Below, one piece after another: positions 1 to 9,646 of a DNA stretch of 64,000 bases. The translations under genes and the position numbers were made by a program. Under the pieces are notes generated by a model that was given only the letters and a program-made list of their open reading frames with translations, ran no database searches and was not told the DNA's origin. This DNA is from JAJZEO01 sp964477345 (GTDB lineage Bacteria; Chlamydiota; Chlamydiia; Chlamydiales; 2-12-FULL-49-11), in assembly GCA_964477345.1 (NCBI GenBank), contig CAYZDL010000005.1:1-64000 (forward strand), read 5' to 3'. Position 1 is the first letter of the stretch; each line of letters opens with the position of its first letter.

Positions 1-38
1 TTTTCAGTCCTTTGCTCTACCAACTGAGCTATCTGGCC
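1..38 (-). tRNA. tRNA-Phe(GAA), 5' part, cut by the window edge
   Basis: The reverse complement starts GGCCAGATAGCTCAGTTGG, a normal acceptor and D-arm, and runs through an anticodon arm containing CTGAAAA, so the anticodon is GAA (Phe). The gene is truncated at position 1; only the 5' half is visible. Confidence 0.9.
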
Positions 39-191
39 ATAGTTGGATCGTCCAGTCTATACGACAAGATAGATTTCTGACAAGGGAAACTTGTCACTCG
101 CCACAGTTGCGGATTTTATCGCGTTGTTGTATACATCTTAGTGTATTCTGCACTATCTATACACTTAAGAGACAAAACCCCTTCAGGTTTA

Positions 192-1961
192 ATGAAACAA
201 AGATCCAAGTCATGGCTAATCGAAGAATTTACTCCTAAATTTTGGATTTGCCTGAAAAACAACTATTCTCTTTCGACTTTTCGTCAAGATTTGCTAGCCG
301 GTATTGCGGTAGGGGTCGTGGCTTTGCCGCTTGCGATGGCTTTTGCGGTGGCTGCCGGCCTGCCTCCGATTAGGGGCTTATATACGGCGATCGTTGCGGG
401 ATTGGTCATTTCTCTTCTTGGGGGGAGCTTTGCGCAGATTGGTGGGCCTACAAGCTCGTTTGTGGTGATTATTTATACGATTGTCATGGAGCATGGGTAT
501 CCTGCATTGGTCTTGACAACTCTATTGGCGGGTGCGCTTTTAATATTCTTTGCCCTTTCGCGCCTGGGCAAATTGATTAAGTATATCCCCTATCCTTTGG
601 TTGTGGGCTTTACGTCGGGGATCGCAGTGATGATTTTCTCCTCACAAATTAAGGATTTTTTTGGACTCGATATTCAAAATATCCCTTTGCAATTCATTCC
701 AAAGTGGAGCGCTATCTTTTCATCTTTCTCTACGTGGGATCCTTTGACGTTTGCAGTAGCGCTCGGCACTTTGACAGTCATTGTCTTGGTACGGCACTAT
801 TTTCCAGTTTTTCCTTGGGGATTTGCGGGGATTGCTGCAGCCACGTTGTTTACTTGGTATTTCCATTTACCCGTTGAGACAGTGGCCTCCCGATTTGGAG
901 AGATTCCAAGAGCCATGCCTATCTTTTCGTTGCCTAATTTTTCAACCTCTCTTTACCATTGGCGTGATTTGTTTCCCTCTGCCTTGACGATTGCGTTTTT
1001 GGCCAGTATCGAGTCGCTTTTGGCTGCGGTAATCGCCGATGGGATGACAGGGCGGCGACATAAGTCAAATTGCGAATTGATGGCTGTCGGTGTGGCCAAT
1101 ATCGCCTCTGTGCTCTTCGGGGGTCTTCCAGCTTCAGGGGCTGTCGCAAGAACAGCGACAAATATTAAAACGGGTGCCAAAACTCCGATTTCAGGGATGA
1201 TTCATTCATTGACCTTACTGCTCATCGTCGTCGCCTTTGCTCCGGTAGCAAGCATGATTCCTCTTGCTTCTTTGTCAGCTGTCTTGATGATGGTTGCTTG
1301 GACGATGAGCGAGGTTCGCCATTTCCGTCATTTATTCAAGGCTCCTTTTTGCGATGTGTTGATCTTAATCGTCACCTTCTTTCTTACGGTGATGGCTGAT
1401 TTGACAACAGCTTTAGGGGTCGGGATCGTCATCTCGGCATTTTTATTCATCAAGAGGGTGGGTGATGTGTCGGGCATTTCCCCATTGTTCTTGAAAAAAG
1501 ATGATGAGATTGAAGGTGAAGAATTCAATAAAGAGTTGATTGAGCAAAGTTCTGTCCCTCAAGGGGTCGAAATTTATGAAATTACAGGTCCCTTCTTCTT
1601 TGGCCTGGCCGATAGCTTAAAAGATGTTCTTTCAAATTTAGAGTACCCTCCGAAAGTTTTTATCTTGCGTATGCGCAAGGTGCCAATCATCGATGCCACA
1701 GGGCTTCATGCTCTTAGAGAGTTTTACTACCAGTGCCGTCGTGACAAGACTGTTCTGATCCTTTCAGGGGTCAACAAACACGTCTTTCGGGCTCTCGAAA
1801 GATTTGGTCTGACAGAATTAATTGAAAAGGAGATGATCTTTTCTCACATCAATTTCGCCTTAAAAAAAGCCCTTGAGGTTAGTCTTGCTCGGACCTTAAG
1901 CAAGGAGTCTTTTTCGAAGAAACAGAGCGGCCCCAGCGAGATTACAACTCCCAATGAGTAG
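192..1961 (+). CDS. SulP-family anion transporter with C-terminal STAS domain
   Basis: A 589-residue inner-membrane carrier of the SulP (SLC26-like) family, which moves sulfate, bicarbonate or other anions. A soluble N-terminus is followed by about ten to twelve membrane segments, including the family stretch around FAVAAGLPPIRGLYTAIVAG and the GGLPASGAVARTATN region. The last 120 residues are a STAS domain (EITGPFFFGLADS... VPIIDATGLHAL). The ATG at 192 (MKQRSKSW) was preferred over an in-frame ATG at 141 because family members begin close to this point. The 3' end overlaps the convergent ABC permease gene by 66 bp. Substrate cannot be read from sequence. Confidence 0.88.
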   Translation: MKQRSKSWLIEEFTPKFWICLKNNYSLSTFRQDLLAGIAVGVVALPLAMAFAVAAGLPPIRGLYTAIVAGLVISLLGGSFAQIGGPTSSFVVIIYTIVMEHGYPALVLTTLLAGALLIFFALSRLGKLIKYIPYPLVVGFTSGIAVMIFSSQIKDFFGLDIQNIPLQFIPKWSAIFSSFSTWDPLTFAVALGTLTVIVLVRHYFPVFPWGFAGIAAATLFTWYFHLPVETVASRFGEIPRAMPIFSLPNFSTSLYHWRDLFPSALTIAFLASIESLLAAVIADGMTGRRHKSNCELMAVGVANIASVLFGGLPASGAVARTATNIKTGAKTPISGMIHSLTLLLIVVAFAPVASMIPLASLSAVLMMVAWTMSEVRHFRHLFKAPFCDVLILIVTFFLTVMADLTTALGVGIVISAFLFIKRVGDVSGISPLFLKKDDEIEGEEFNKELIEQSSVPQGVEIYEITGPFFFGLADSLKDVLSNLEYPPKVFILRMRKVPIIDATGLHALREFYYQCRRDKTVLILSGVNKHVFRALERFGLTELIEKEMIFSHINFALKKALEVSLARTLSKESFSKKQSGPSEITTPNE

Positions 1962-2996
1962 TAAAGGCCAGAGGTATTTCATCACCACCATCGGCGGCAT
2001 CGCTTTCAGAAAAAGCCCCTTCGAAATGACTAGCATGTAATTGAGCGGAATGATGTAAGTAACAGGTTGTAACCAATTGGGCATATTCTCGATGGGTGTG
2101 GCAAAACCAGAGAGAAGGATCGAGGGGACAATGAGAACAAACGCCCCCAGCATGGATTGCTGCTGAGTTGATGAGATCGTAGAGATAAAGATCCCAAGCC
2201 CACTCACTGAGAAAATAAAGATCAATAGACTTAGGAGAAACATGGTGACTGAACCTGTAAAGGGTACCTGCAAAATCCAGACCCCAACAGCAGCCAAGAG
2301 GCATCCTTCTACCATGCCAATAATGATTCCAGGGACAATTTTGCCGATTAGGATTTCAAAAGGGCTTAATGGCGAGATGACAAGCTGATCATAGGTCCCT
2401 AGCTCTTTTTCCCTTGAGATGGTGCTCGACGTCACAATGATGCAAATGAGCATCGCGAGGGTCCCTACCAGAGAGGGTATATTAAACCAATAGTAGAGTA
2501 GATTGGGATTGAACCAATTGCGCGAAACGGTTTCGAATTTGCCAATTTTTGGATTGAGCTCAAAAGAGAGTTGATTGATGATCGATAAGCTATACCCCAA
2601 AATGATTTGGGTTGAATTCGATTTTCTCCCGTCAAAGAGGAGTTCGAGGGTTCCTGCATTCCCTTTATCAATGTCACGCGAAAATTGTTCATCGATCATC
2701 AGGACCATGACCCCTTGCTGTTTATCAAGGAAATTTTTTACCCCCTCAAGATTATCAAGATAGATCAAGTTTTTGAAGGTGCGCGACCCTTTAAACCGTT
2801 GTATTAATTCAAACGACTTCTCCCCTGCATCGTGATTTAAAACCCCCATCGTCACGTTATTGACTTCGAGGGTTGCTGCAAAAGTGAAAATGAACAATTG
2901 GATCAGAGGTGGAGCCATGAGAGAGATTCTTGTTTTTGTATCTTGGAGCGCAATGAATAGCTCTTTTCGAATTAAAGAGAGTATCCGCTTGATCAA
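1896..2996 (-). CDS. ABC-2 type transporter permease (YbhR-like)
   Basis: A 366-residue inner-membrane permease of the ABC-2 family. One N-terminal membrane segment is followed by a large extracytoplasmic domain and then five C-terminal segments. The ISREKELGTYDQLVISPL motif after the second segment is the typical ABC-2 coupling region. It is the last gene of a four-gene operon (HlyD-like, twin ATPase, two permeases) and overlaps the previous permease by 4 bp, so the two probably form a heterodimer. The arrangement matches E. coli ybhGFSR, an exporter of cationic drugs and possibly lipids. Its 3' end overlaps the SulP gene tail to tail. Confidence 0.85.
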   Translation of the reverse strand: MIKRILSLIRKELFIALQDTKTRISLMAPPLIQLFIFTFAATLEVNNVTMGVLNHDAGEKSFELIQRFKGSRTFKNLIYLDNLEGVKNFLDKQQGVMVLMIDEQFSRDIDKGNAGTLELLFDGRKSNSTQIILGYSLSIINQLSFELNPKIGKFETVSRNWFNPNLLYYWFNIPSLVGTLAMLICIIVTSSTISREKELGTYDQLVISPLSPFEILIGKIVPGIIIGMVEGCLLAAVGVWILQVPFTGSVTMFLLSLLIFIFSVSGLGIFISTISSTQQQSMLGAFVLIVPSILLSGFATPIENMPNWLQPVTYIIPLNYMLVISKGLFLKAMPPMVVMKYLWPLLLIGSCNLAGAALFLRKRLLA

Positions 2997-4111
2997 TCTA
3001 ACCTCTTGACGGTTTTATGAATGGTTAAGAGAAAAAATAAAAGGCCGATTCCCAACATGGGGAGAATATTGAATAGGATCAATCGTGGGACATTCCCTAC
3101 GAGAAACAGCGTTTGCAGACATTGAACAAGGTACCTGGCGGGCATTGCATAGGTGATCGCACGAATCCATGCAGGCATACTTGAAATTTCAAACAAAAAC
3201 CCTGAGAGAATGTAGGCGGGTAAAAAACCAACCATGATAGCCACCTGATAAGCAATGATTTGACTTCTGGCCATCGTCGAGATGAGCAGGCCTATGCCGA
3301 GTGCTGAGATGAGAAAAGAGGAGGAGACGAGAAGCAAAAGAGAAAATGATCCTCTGAAAGGGACATGAAAGAAGAAAATTAAGATGAAGACGCACAAAAT
3401 CATCGACAACATCCCAAGGCAAAAATAGGGGATCAATTTTCCTAGAACCAATTCCTCAATTTTTACGCTGGTCGACATGAGCGCTTCCATCGTTCCCCTC
3501 TCCCACTCTCGCGAGATCACAAGGGCGGTCAAAAGGGTTCCGATGAGTGTCATGATGATGGCTAAACACCCGGGAAGGATAAAAAAACGGCTCTCTAATT
3601 CTTCATTGTACCAAAATCTACTCTCAACGTTAATTGGAGCATTTCCGGAGATTTGTTTTTCGAGATGTTCTTGGAGGATCCAATTTTCAAAGGTGCCTTG
3701 CACGTAGTTTTGGAGAAAGCTTGCCGTATTGGTTTCGCTTCCATCAGCAATCACCTGAATTGGCGCAACACAGTCGGATCTATTGAGGTACTGCGAAAAG
3801 TAGAAAGGTATGACGACAAATCCTCTAATCTCGTTATTCGTGATTTTCTTTGATAATTCGTCTCGATTGGTGACGATCTGTAAATCGTAATAACGTGAAT
3901 TTTGAAAACTCCTTTTCAAAGAGGTCGCCTCGTCATTCGAATCCTCGATGAGCAGCCCCAATCTCAAATGGTTTAAATCTAGCGAAACTCCATACCCATA
4001 CAAAAAGAGAAGGAAGAGGGGTAAAATCAGGCTAACAAGAAGAGAGCTTGGATCTTTAACAATTTGTATTGTCTCTTTTTTCATCAAGGCTACGAGTCTT
4101 CTTAATGACAT
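2993..4111 (-). CDS. ABC-2 type transporter permease (YbhS-like)
   Basis: A 372-residue paralog of the downstream permease with the same layout: N-terminal segment (LLVSLILPLFLLFLYGYGV), a periplasmic domain of roughly 150 residues, then five membrane segments with VISREWERGTMEALMSTSV as the coupling motif. It overlaps the twin-ATPase gene upstream by 10 bp and the next permease by 4 bp, which indicates translational coupling. Together with the neighbouring permease it would form the membrane channel of a YbhGFSR-type tripartite exporter. Substrate unknown. Confidence 0.85.
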   Translation of the reverse strand: MSLRRLVALMKKETIQIVKDPSSLLVSLILPLFLLFLYGYGVSLDLNHLRLGLLIEDSNDEATSLKRSFQNSRYYDLQIVTNRDELSKKITNNEIRGFVVIPFYFSQYLNRSDCVAPIQVIADGSETNTASFLQNYVQGTFENWILQEHLEKQISGNAPINVESRFWYNEELESRFFILPGCLAIIMTLIGTLLTALVISREWERGTMEALMSTSVKIEELVLGKLIPYFCLGMLSMILCVFILIFFFHVPFRGSFSLLLLVSSSFLISALGIGLLISTMARSQIIAYQVAIMVGFLPAYILSGFLFEISSMPAWIRAITYAMPARYLVQCLQTLFLVGNVPRLILFNILPMLGIGLLFFLLTIHKTVKRLD

Positions 4112-5598
4112 TGACCCACCTCTGCAATAAAAGCATCTTCTAAAGAGGCATACCCCTCTTTAAGCTGCTGAGGTGAACCCTGTTTAATGATCTTCCCTCT
4201 AAAGATGAGGGCAATTTGATCACAGTATTCAGCTTCATCCATGTAGTGTGTCGTGATCATGATCGTCACTTTCTTCTTAACGAGCCCCTTAATGTGGGTC
4301 CAAAACTCTTTTCTCGTGATCGGATCGACACCAGAGGTTGGCTCATCGAGAAAGATAATATCGGGTTTATGCATCGTAGCGCAGGCAAGGGAGAGCCTCT
4401 GTTTGTAACCCAGGGGTAAAGTTTGGGCGTAGGTGTTCGCATACTTTTTTAAATCAAAGATCTCAAACATTAAAGAGATCGCCTCTTTTTTCTGTTGATC
4501 TTGTAAATTGTAGATCCCGGCGAAGAAATCGAGATTTTGCAACACCGTCAAATTGCCGTAGAGGGAGAATTTTTGTGCCATGTACCCAATTCTAGCACGG
4601 ATTGCAGAGGGCGCTTGTTCAAGACTCATCCCCAAGATTGAAGTCGTTCCTAAAGTTGGTGGTAACAAGCCACAAAGCATTCGAAAAATGGTCGATTTCC
4701 CTGCTCCGTTAGGCCCTAGAAGACCAAAGATCTCTCCCCTATTTACCTCACAGTCGACATGATCGACAGCGACGAACTCTTTGAACTTCTTTGTCAATTG
4801 GGTACAAGAAATCACCTTCTGTTCTGAATCCTGAATTTCACCCCTTGCTGCAGCCAAAAGAGAAGGCTGCTCATGATACCCTCCAAGTCTGCTGATGAAC
4901 GCTTCATCAAATGTTTTAGCCTGCGTCTGTTCTTTGAATTCCTGAGGAGTTCCATAGAAGAGCATCTTTCCATTATTGAGCAAAAGGACATGGTCGCATC
5001 GTTCGGCCTCTTCAAGATAGGCGGTGCTCCAGATGATCGTAATATCGTCGGCCAAGAGTTGTAGAGTCATTTTCCACAGCTCTTTTCTTGAAATCGGATC
5101 AACTCCAACGCTTGGTTCATCGAGTAATAGAACCTTCGGCTTTTTAATCAATGCACAGGCAAGGCCTAGTTTTTGTTTCATACCACCAGAAAGAGCCCCC
5201 GAGAGACGATTGGTGAAAGGAGCCAGTCCTGTAAAACCTAGGAGCAGTTCAAATCGACTTTTCTTTTCTTCCTTAGGTACTCCTTTTAAATCGGCGTAGA
5301 GATCAAGATTTTGCATCACCGTCAAATCTTCATAGAGACTAAATCTTTGAGGCATGTACCCGATCGAATCATTCACTTCAATCGATTGTTTTACCGTATC
5401 ATACCCAGCAACTTTCACTGTCCCTTCTGTGGGCAACAATAATGTCGCCATCAGTCTCATCAAAGTTGTCTTCCCCGCACCGTCAGGCCCGACCAATCCA
5501 ATGATTTTACCAATCGGAAATGTTGCATCGATCTTTTCTAAGGCAGGAGGCACCTTTTTGGAAAAGAGCTTTGAAAGATTATTGATTTCGATGATCAT
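4102..5598 (-). CDS. Twin-domain ABC transporter ATPase (YbhF-like)
   Basis: A 498-residue cytoplasmic ATPase with two nucleotide-binding domains in one chain. Domain 1 has Walker A GPDGAGKTT (from residue 37), signature LSGGMKQKLG and Walker B VLLLDEPSVGVDP. Domain 2 has Walker A GPNGAGKST (about residue 295), the variant signature LPLGYKQRLS and Walker B IIFLDEPTSGVDP. The unusual second signature is also normal in YbhF proteins, so it is not a sign of decay. It starts 3 bp after the HlyD-like gene and overlaps the first permease, consistent with one transcription unit. Confidence 0.92.
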   Translation of the reverse strand: MIIEINNLSKLFSKKVPPALEKIDATFPIGKIIGLVGPDGAGKTTLMRLMATLLLPTEGTVKVAGYDTVKQSIEVNDSIGYMPQRFSLYEDLTVMQNLDLYADLKGVPKEEKKSRFELLLGFTGLAPFTNRLSGALSGGMKQKLGLACALIKKPKVLLLDEPSVGVDPISRKELWKMTLQLLADDITIIWSTAYLEEAERCDHVLLLNNGKMLFYGTPQEFKEQTQAKTFDEAFISRLGGYHEQPSLLAAARGEIQDSEQKVISCTQLTKKFKEFVAVDHVDCEVNRGEIFGLLGPNGAGKSTIFRMLCGLLPPTLGTTSILGMSLEQAPSAIRARIGYMAQKFSLYGNLTVLQNLDFFAGIYNLQDQQKKEAISLMFEIFDLKKYANTYAQTLPLGYKQRLSLACATMHKPDIIFLDEPTSGVDPITRKEFWTHIKGLVKKKVTIMITTHYMDEAEYCDQIALIFRGKIIKQGSPQQLKEGYASLEDAFIAEVGQCH

Positions 5599-5601
5599 TG
5601 G

Positions 5602-6426
5602 CTAGCCCCGTAGTTTTACGGTTACCGGCATTCCTTGCTTAAGAGCCATATCAGGATTATCGATATAGACTCTCAAACGATAGACTAAAGCTGTTCTTAA
5701 TTGAGTTGTTTGGACTGTTTTCGGGGTAAATTCTGCCATTGGAGAAATGAAGCCCACCTTCCCTGTATACGATTTCCCCCCATCGGTAAGCACTTCAGCT
5801 TTCATTCCGTAATTGACTCTACCTAAATCGACTTCATCGACATAAGCTCTTACCCAAACAGGTGAAAGAAGTGAGAGTGTGTAGACTGGCTCAGAAATGT
5901 TGAGGACTGAACCTACTTCGCGTATCCGTGTTAAGATAATCCCATCATTCGGAGCATAAACTTCGGTATAACTTAAACCATCATTGGCAAGTGCTAGCTC
6001 TGCTTCAGCTCCAACAACCTGGGCCGTCAAACTTTTAAAGTCGGCCTGAGCATCATCAAGGTTTTCTTCCGATATTGCACTTGATTCAATCACACCAAGG
6101 CGATTTTGAAAGTGGATCTGCGCATTTTCCCATTTTGCCACAGCACTTTGCAAATGAGCCGTTGCCACATTGACCACATTTTTAAAAGGAACCTTATCCA
6201 AGACCGCCATCAACGATCCTGCTTTGACCAGATCTCCCTCTTCAAAGAAGAGTTTTTCTAATTTTCCTGGAACACGGAATGCGATCTCGACCTGCCGAAT
6301 GTCAACGTTCCCATAAAGGGTCAGTTCTCTCCGATCGTCCTTTCGTCCATGTCTATAGAAGTAAATCCCTCCCTCTATAAGAAGGCAAAGAACAACAACA
6401 GCGACACCTATCTTAATGTACTTCAT
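5602..6426 (-). CDS. HlyD/YbhG-like membrane fusion protein
   Basis: A 274-residue periplasmic adaptor anchored by an N-terminal membrane segment (residues about 4-23). It has the HlyD split biotinyl-lipoyl halves (FRVPGKLEKLFFEEGDLV near residue 50 and TEVYAPNDGIILTRIREVG near 150), a short helical hairpin between them, and a beta-barrel after. It is shorter than E. coli YbhG (about 330 residues) because the hairpin is reduced. The ATG at 6426 (MKYIKIG) is chosen over an upstream in-frame start at 6447, since it places the membrane segment at the N-terminus. First gene of the exporter operon. Confidence 0.85.
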   Translation of the reverse strand: MKYIKIGVAVVVLCLLIEGGIYFYRHGRKDDRRELTLYGNVDIRQVEIAFRVPGKLEKLFFEEGDLVKAGSLMAVLDKVPFKNVVNVATAHLQSAVAKWENAQIHFQNRLGVIESSAISEENLDDAQADFKSLTAQVVGAEAELALANDGLSYTEVYAPNDGIILTRIREVGSVLNISEPVYTLSLLSPVWVRAYVDEVDLGRVNYGMKAEVLTDGGKSYTGKVGFISPMAEFTPKTVQTTQLRTALVYRLRVYIDNPDMALKQGMPVTVKLRG

Positions 6427-6451
6427 AATGCCGATAGATACAGACAAAACG

Positions 6452-6457
6452 ATTATA
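6452..6457 (-). promoter_or_regulatory. Possible -10 element of the exporter operon
   Basis: TATAAT is read on the minus strand 25 bp upstream of the HlyD-like start codon. No convincing -35 element lies 16-18 bp further upstream, so this is only a candidate. Confidence 0.3.
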
Positions 6458-6517
6458 CTTCAAGACAAGCTATACTAGGAAAGATTCAAAAATGGGAAGT
6501 TTTCAAAATAAAAAAAA

Positions 6518-8434
6518 TTATAATCGATTATTTCTTAATATAATCATGTCCTTAACAATTTGCACAGCCTCTTGCATTTGAAGATCGTCTTTCCCATAAC
6601 CGGCCGTCGTGACAACACCAAAGCGCTTCTGATTCACCTCTTCGAGAAAAGAAGAAAAGTCGCGATTTTTCAAGAGGCGTTCCTTGCTATTTTCTTTAAG
6701 ACGAGAAAGCATTAGTTCTAGATATTGCCCCTTACGTTGTTTGTAGTTGACAAAGAGGCGATTGATCTCTTCCTTAATGTCTTTTTTCTGCAGAAGATTT
6801 TCGGATGCTAATGGGTATTTGAGATATTTTTCCCCAACTTCATAGGGAGCATAAAAAGTGGGGACAACAATGTCGGACTTTACCCCTTCAATTTGGGTCG
6901 ACTTCCCAGAGATGGTAAAATAACGACCGACAGTCACTTTATAAAAATCGCGGGCATTGGGATCGGTAATCGTTTGGTATTGCATCGTCCCTTTTCCGTA
7001 CGACCTCTCATCCCCTACAATGACTGCAACCCCTTCATCTTGAAGAGAAGCGGCGAGAATTTCTGCAGCCGATGCAGACGCTTTTGAACTGAGGACTACG
7101 AGGGGACCGTCGTAATAGCTTCGAGGATCAAGATCTCTTTGGTACTGAATTTGGTCATTGGCGTACTTGGCAATCACCACAACCCCATTTTTAATAAATA
7201 AACCAGCCGTCTTAATCGCTTGGTTTAAAAATCCCCCGGCGTTGTATCTCAAATCAAGGATCAAACCGTAGATAGGACCGTTTGAGCGGAGCTCTTTTAA
7301 AGCATCTCGGATATCCTTTTCGAGGGAAATTCCATCCTCATTCTCATAAAAAGAGGTCATTGAAATTTTCCCAATCACCCCATCAGCGAATGGTTCCGCA
7401 GTTACTTGGATCCTCTCTGACTCCAGGGAAATCTTTTCTCGCTGTAATGTCACCGTGACTTTGTCATTGCTGCTAGGTTTTTCAAAAAGAAAAGAAACCT
7501 TTGAGTATTGAGGACCATCAAGTAGCTTAAGGACATCACTAAAATACATATCTTCTACAGGGGTAGCATCGATTTGCTTTAAAATATCTCCTTGCGTAAT
7601 GAGTTTTGTGCGAGCTGCAGGACTATTTTCAATCACTCCTGCCACATAAAGTCCATCGACACCCTCCTGTAAATGAAGTCCCACGCCACAAAATTGCTTT
7701 AGAAGAGCTACTCTAATCTCAGCTGCCTCCTCAGGAGAATAATACATCGTGTGAGCATCCAAACTGGCAGCTAAAGATTTTAAAATATTTAATGCAAATG
7801 CAGGTTCCGGCTTCTCAAATGTGACCAAATATTGATCCTCATGAGCTCTTCTTTTTTTCTCAAAATAATTTAGCACTTTTAGTCGCTCAGCAGGATCGAG
7901 CTTAATGATTTTTTTCTCTTTTGCATAATAAACGAGCCAATTGTGCATAATAGTATTGTTCAAAAGGTAGAGGTCATTTTGTGTCTCAGGAAAAGAAAAC
8001 TGTTGTGAAATTGATTTTGAAAGATCTAAATCCTTTTGACTTAGCAACTGGGTCCGAATGGTGGCTCTAATTTTTCTGGCTCTTTGAATCGAAGAGATGA
8101 TCATTTTGTTAAGTTTCACATATTCAGGAAATTTTCCTTTATAAAGATCGGCGATGATCCCCTTTGCCTCCTGATCGGTTAAGGAATAGAAAGGGTCAAC
8201 CTCAGACCTCAAGAGATAGGTCTGTTTGGGGTCAAATTTTGCAACAAATAAATTGAATGAACGTCGAACGAGAGTAGGATTGAGTTTGTCAAATTCGACG
8301 TGATAGGCGAGCATCTCATTGACTGCTATTGGGATGTGTTCATACTTAAGGGGGCTCTCCGCCGACGCTACTTCTATAAAGGACAGCAAACTTAAGGATA
8401 AAAAAAATGCATAAATTCGCGATGCTTGGACCAT
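6518..8434 (-). CDS. tsp: Tail-specific (C-terminal processing) protease Tsp/Prc
   Basis: A 638-residue periplasmic serine protease of family S41. A signal peptide (MVQASRIYAFF... ASA) is followed by an N-terminal helical domain, a PDZ domain (about GVGLHLQEGVDGLYVAGVIE) and the protease core. The catalytic pair is visible: Ser455 in SASAAEI and Lys481 in SYGKGTMQ. The C-terminal domain is that of long Prc proteins. The start at 8434 has GAGGAG upstream; an in-frame start at 8479 would bury the signal peptide. It sits next to rpsL as CT441 does in C. trachomatis, where the enzyme can act on host proteins. Confidence 0.93.
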   Translation of the reverse strand: MVQASRIYAFFLSLSLLSFIEVASAESPLKYEHIPIAVNEMLAYHVEFDKLNPTLVRRSFNLFVAKFDPKQTYLLRSEVDPFYSLTDQEAKGIIADLYKGKFPEYVKLNKMIISSIQRARKIRATIRTQLLSQKDLDLSKSISQQFSFPETQNDLYLLNNTIMHNWLVYYAKEKKIIKLDPAERLKVLNYFEKKRRAHEDQYLVTFEKPEPAFALNILKSLAASLDAHTMYYSPEEAAEIRVALLKQFCGVGLHLQEGVDGLYVAGVIENSPAARTKLITQGDILKQIDATPVEDMYFSDVLKLLDGPQYSKVSFLFEKPSSNDKVTVTLQREKISLESERIQVTAEPFADGVIGKISMTSFYENEDGISLEKDIRDALKELRSNGPIYGLILDLRYNAGGFLNQAIKTAGLFIKNGVVVIAKYANDQIQYQRDLDPRSYYDGPLVVLSSKASASAAEILAASLQDEGVAVIVGDERSYGKGTMQYQTITDPNARDFYKVTVGRYFTISGKSTQIEGVKSDIVVPTFYAPYEVGEKYLKYPLASENLLQKKDIKEEINRLFVNYKQRKGQYLELMLSRLKENSKERLLKNRDFSSFLEEVNQKRFGVVTTAGYGKDDLQMQEAVQIVKDMIILRNNRL

Positions 8435-8626
8435 TCCGCCGTCTCCTCGGTTCAAAGCCAACTCTAATAAAAAAAACAATTATACCGAAGTAAATTTAAA
8501 GAACCCACCACTAAAGTGATGAAAATTCTTTTGCCTACTAAAAGATCTAGCAGGGTGAAAATAGGCTGATTCCAGCCTCAAAAATTCGCAGTTTTTCAAT
8601 TTACTTCCGTAGTGCAGGAGTAAAAC

Positions 8627-8655
8627 TTGCAAATAAATCAAACCTTCGGTATCTT
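8627..8655 (+). promoter_or_regulatory. Promoter of the rpsL operon
   Basis: TTGCAA, 17 bp, then TATCTT: a good sigma-70/sigma-66 type promoter 40 bp ahead of the rpsL start codon. The 8435-8626 stretch before it has no convincing gene. Confidence 0.65.
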
Positions 8656-8694
8656 CCTTAAGTACTTTTTTAGAAAATTTGGAGACGAGGCTAT

Positions 8695-9063
8695 ATGCCA
8701 ACGATAAACCAGCTTATACGGAATCCGAGAGTAAAAGGGACCGTAAAATCAAAGTCTGCAGCCCTCAAAAGTTGCCCGCAAAGACGTGGTGTTTGCTTAC
8801 AAGTTAAGACTATGACGCCGAAAAAACCGAACTCTGCGCTTCGAAAAGTTGCTAGGGTACGCTTGTCTAACGGAACTGAGATCTCTGCGTACATTCCCGG
8901 CGAAGGCCACAACTTACAAGAACACAGCATCGTGCTAGTGCGAGGTGGTCGGGTAAAAGACTTACCTGGGGTTCGATACCACATTGTCCGAGGCACACTT
9001 GACTGCGCCGCTGTCAAAGACCGTAAGCAAAGTCGATCAAAATATGGAGCAAAGAAGGGTTAA
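8695..9063 (+). CDS. rpsL: 30S ribosomal protein S12
   Basis: 122 residues, full length for S12. It carries the decoding-centre motif TPKKPNSALRKVARVRL and the PGEGHNLQEHS loop in which streptomycin-resistance substitutions occur; the usual lysines are present. SD-like GACGAGGC precedes the ATG. First gene of rpsL-rpsG-fusA-rpsJ, all in one direction with short gaps. Confidence 0.98.
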   Translation: MPTINQLIRNPRVKGTVKSKSAALKSCPQRRGVCLQVKTMTPKKPNSALRKVARVRLSNGTEISAYIPGEGHNLQEHSIVLVRGGRVKDLPGVRYHIVRGTLDCAAVKDRKQSRSKYGAKKG

Positions 9064-9103
9064 TCCCTCCAAATCAATAAGCTAAATCTAACGAGAAGAC
9101 GAT

Positions 9104-9577
9104 ATGTCAAGAAGAAGAAAAGCAGAACCAAGAAAAACACTCCCAGATCCAAAGTATGGAAGTTTGGAAGTAGCGAAATTCATTAGCCGAGTCATGCTTC
9201 ACGGGAAAAAATCCGTTGCACGCAGAATAGTCTATGATGCCCTTGAGGCGTTTGCGAAGCGTGTAAAAGCGGAAAATCCGGCTGAGGTTTTTGAAAAGGC
9301 TTTAGAAAATGCGATGCCTCTTGTCGAAGTAAAGTCAAGACGTATTGGGGGAGCCACTTACCAAGTGCCTATGGAGATTAGTCAAAGAAGACGTCACTCT
9401 CTTGGGATGAAATGGATCATCACAGCTGCCCGAAACAAGGCCGGACGTAATATGACTGATGGGCTTGCAATGGAACTTCAAGATTGTTACAACAATCAAG
9501 GCACTACGATTAAAAAGAAAGATGACACACACAGAATGGCCGAAGCAAACAAGGCGTTTGCACACTACAGATGGTAG
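9104..9577 (+). CDS. rpsG: 30S ribosomal protein S7
   Basis: 157 residues, full length. Starts MSRRRKAEPR and contains the conserved VEVKSRRIGGATYQVP and RRHSLGMKWI stretches that bind the 16S rRNA 3' major domain. It lies 40 bp after rpsL and 69 bp before fusA, the usual bacterial str-operon order. In that operon S7 is the translational autoregulator in E. coli; nothing here shows whether that holds. Confidence 0.98.
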   Translation: MSRRRKAEPRKTLPDPKYGSLEVAKFISRVMLHGKKSVARRIVYDALEAFAKRVKAENPAEVFEKALENAMPLVEVKSRRIGGATYQVPMEISQRRRHSLGMKWIITAARNKAGRNMTDGLAMELQDCYNNQGTTIKKKDDTHRMAEANKAFAHYRW

Positions 9578-9646
9578 AGATTAAAGGCGATGGAAGTTTC
9601 TATCGTCTTCTTTTTTTGAATGAATTGATTTGATAAGTAGAGAAAA

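Noticed and set aside
4500..5500. Variant second ABC signature LPLGYKQ as a sign of a dead ATPase domain
   Set aside because: This variant is the rule in YbhF-type twin ATPases, with intact Walker motifs.
8480..8701. Minus-strand 73-codon frame between tsp and rpsL
   Set aside because: It overlaps the rpsL start and its promoter, has no ribosome-binding site and no recognisable protein character.
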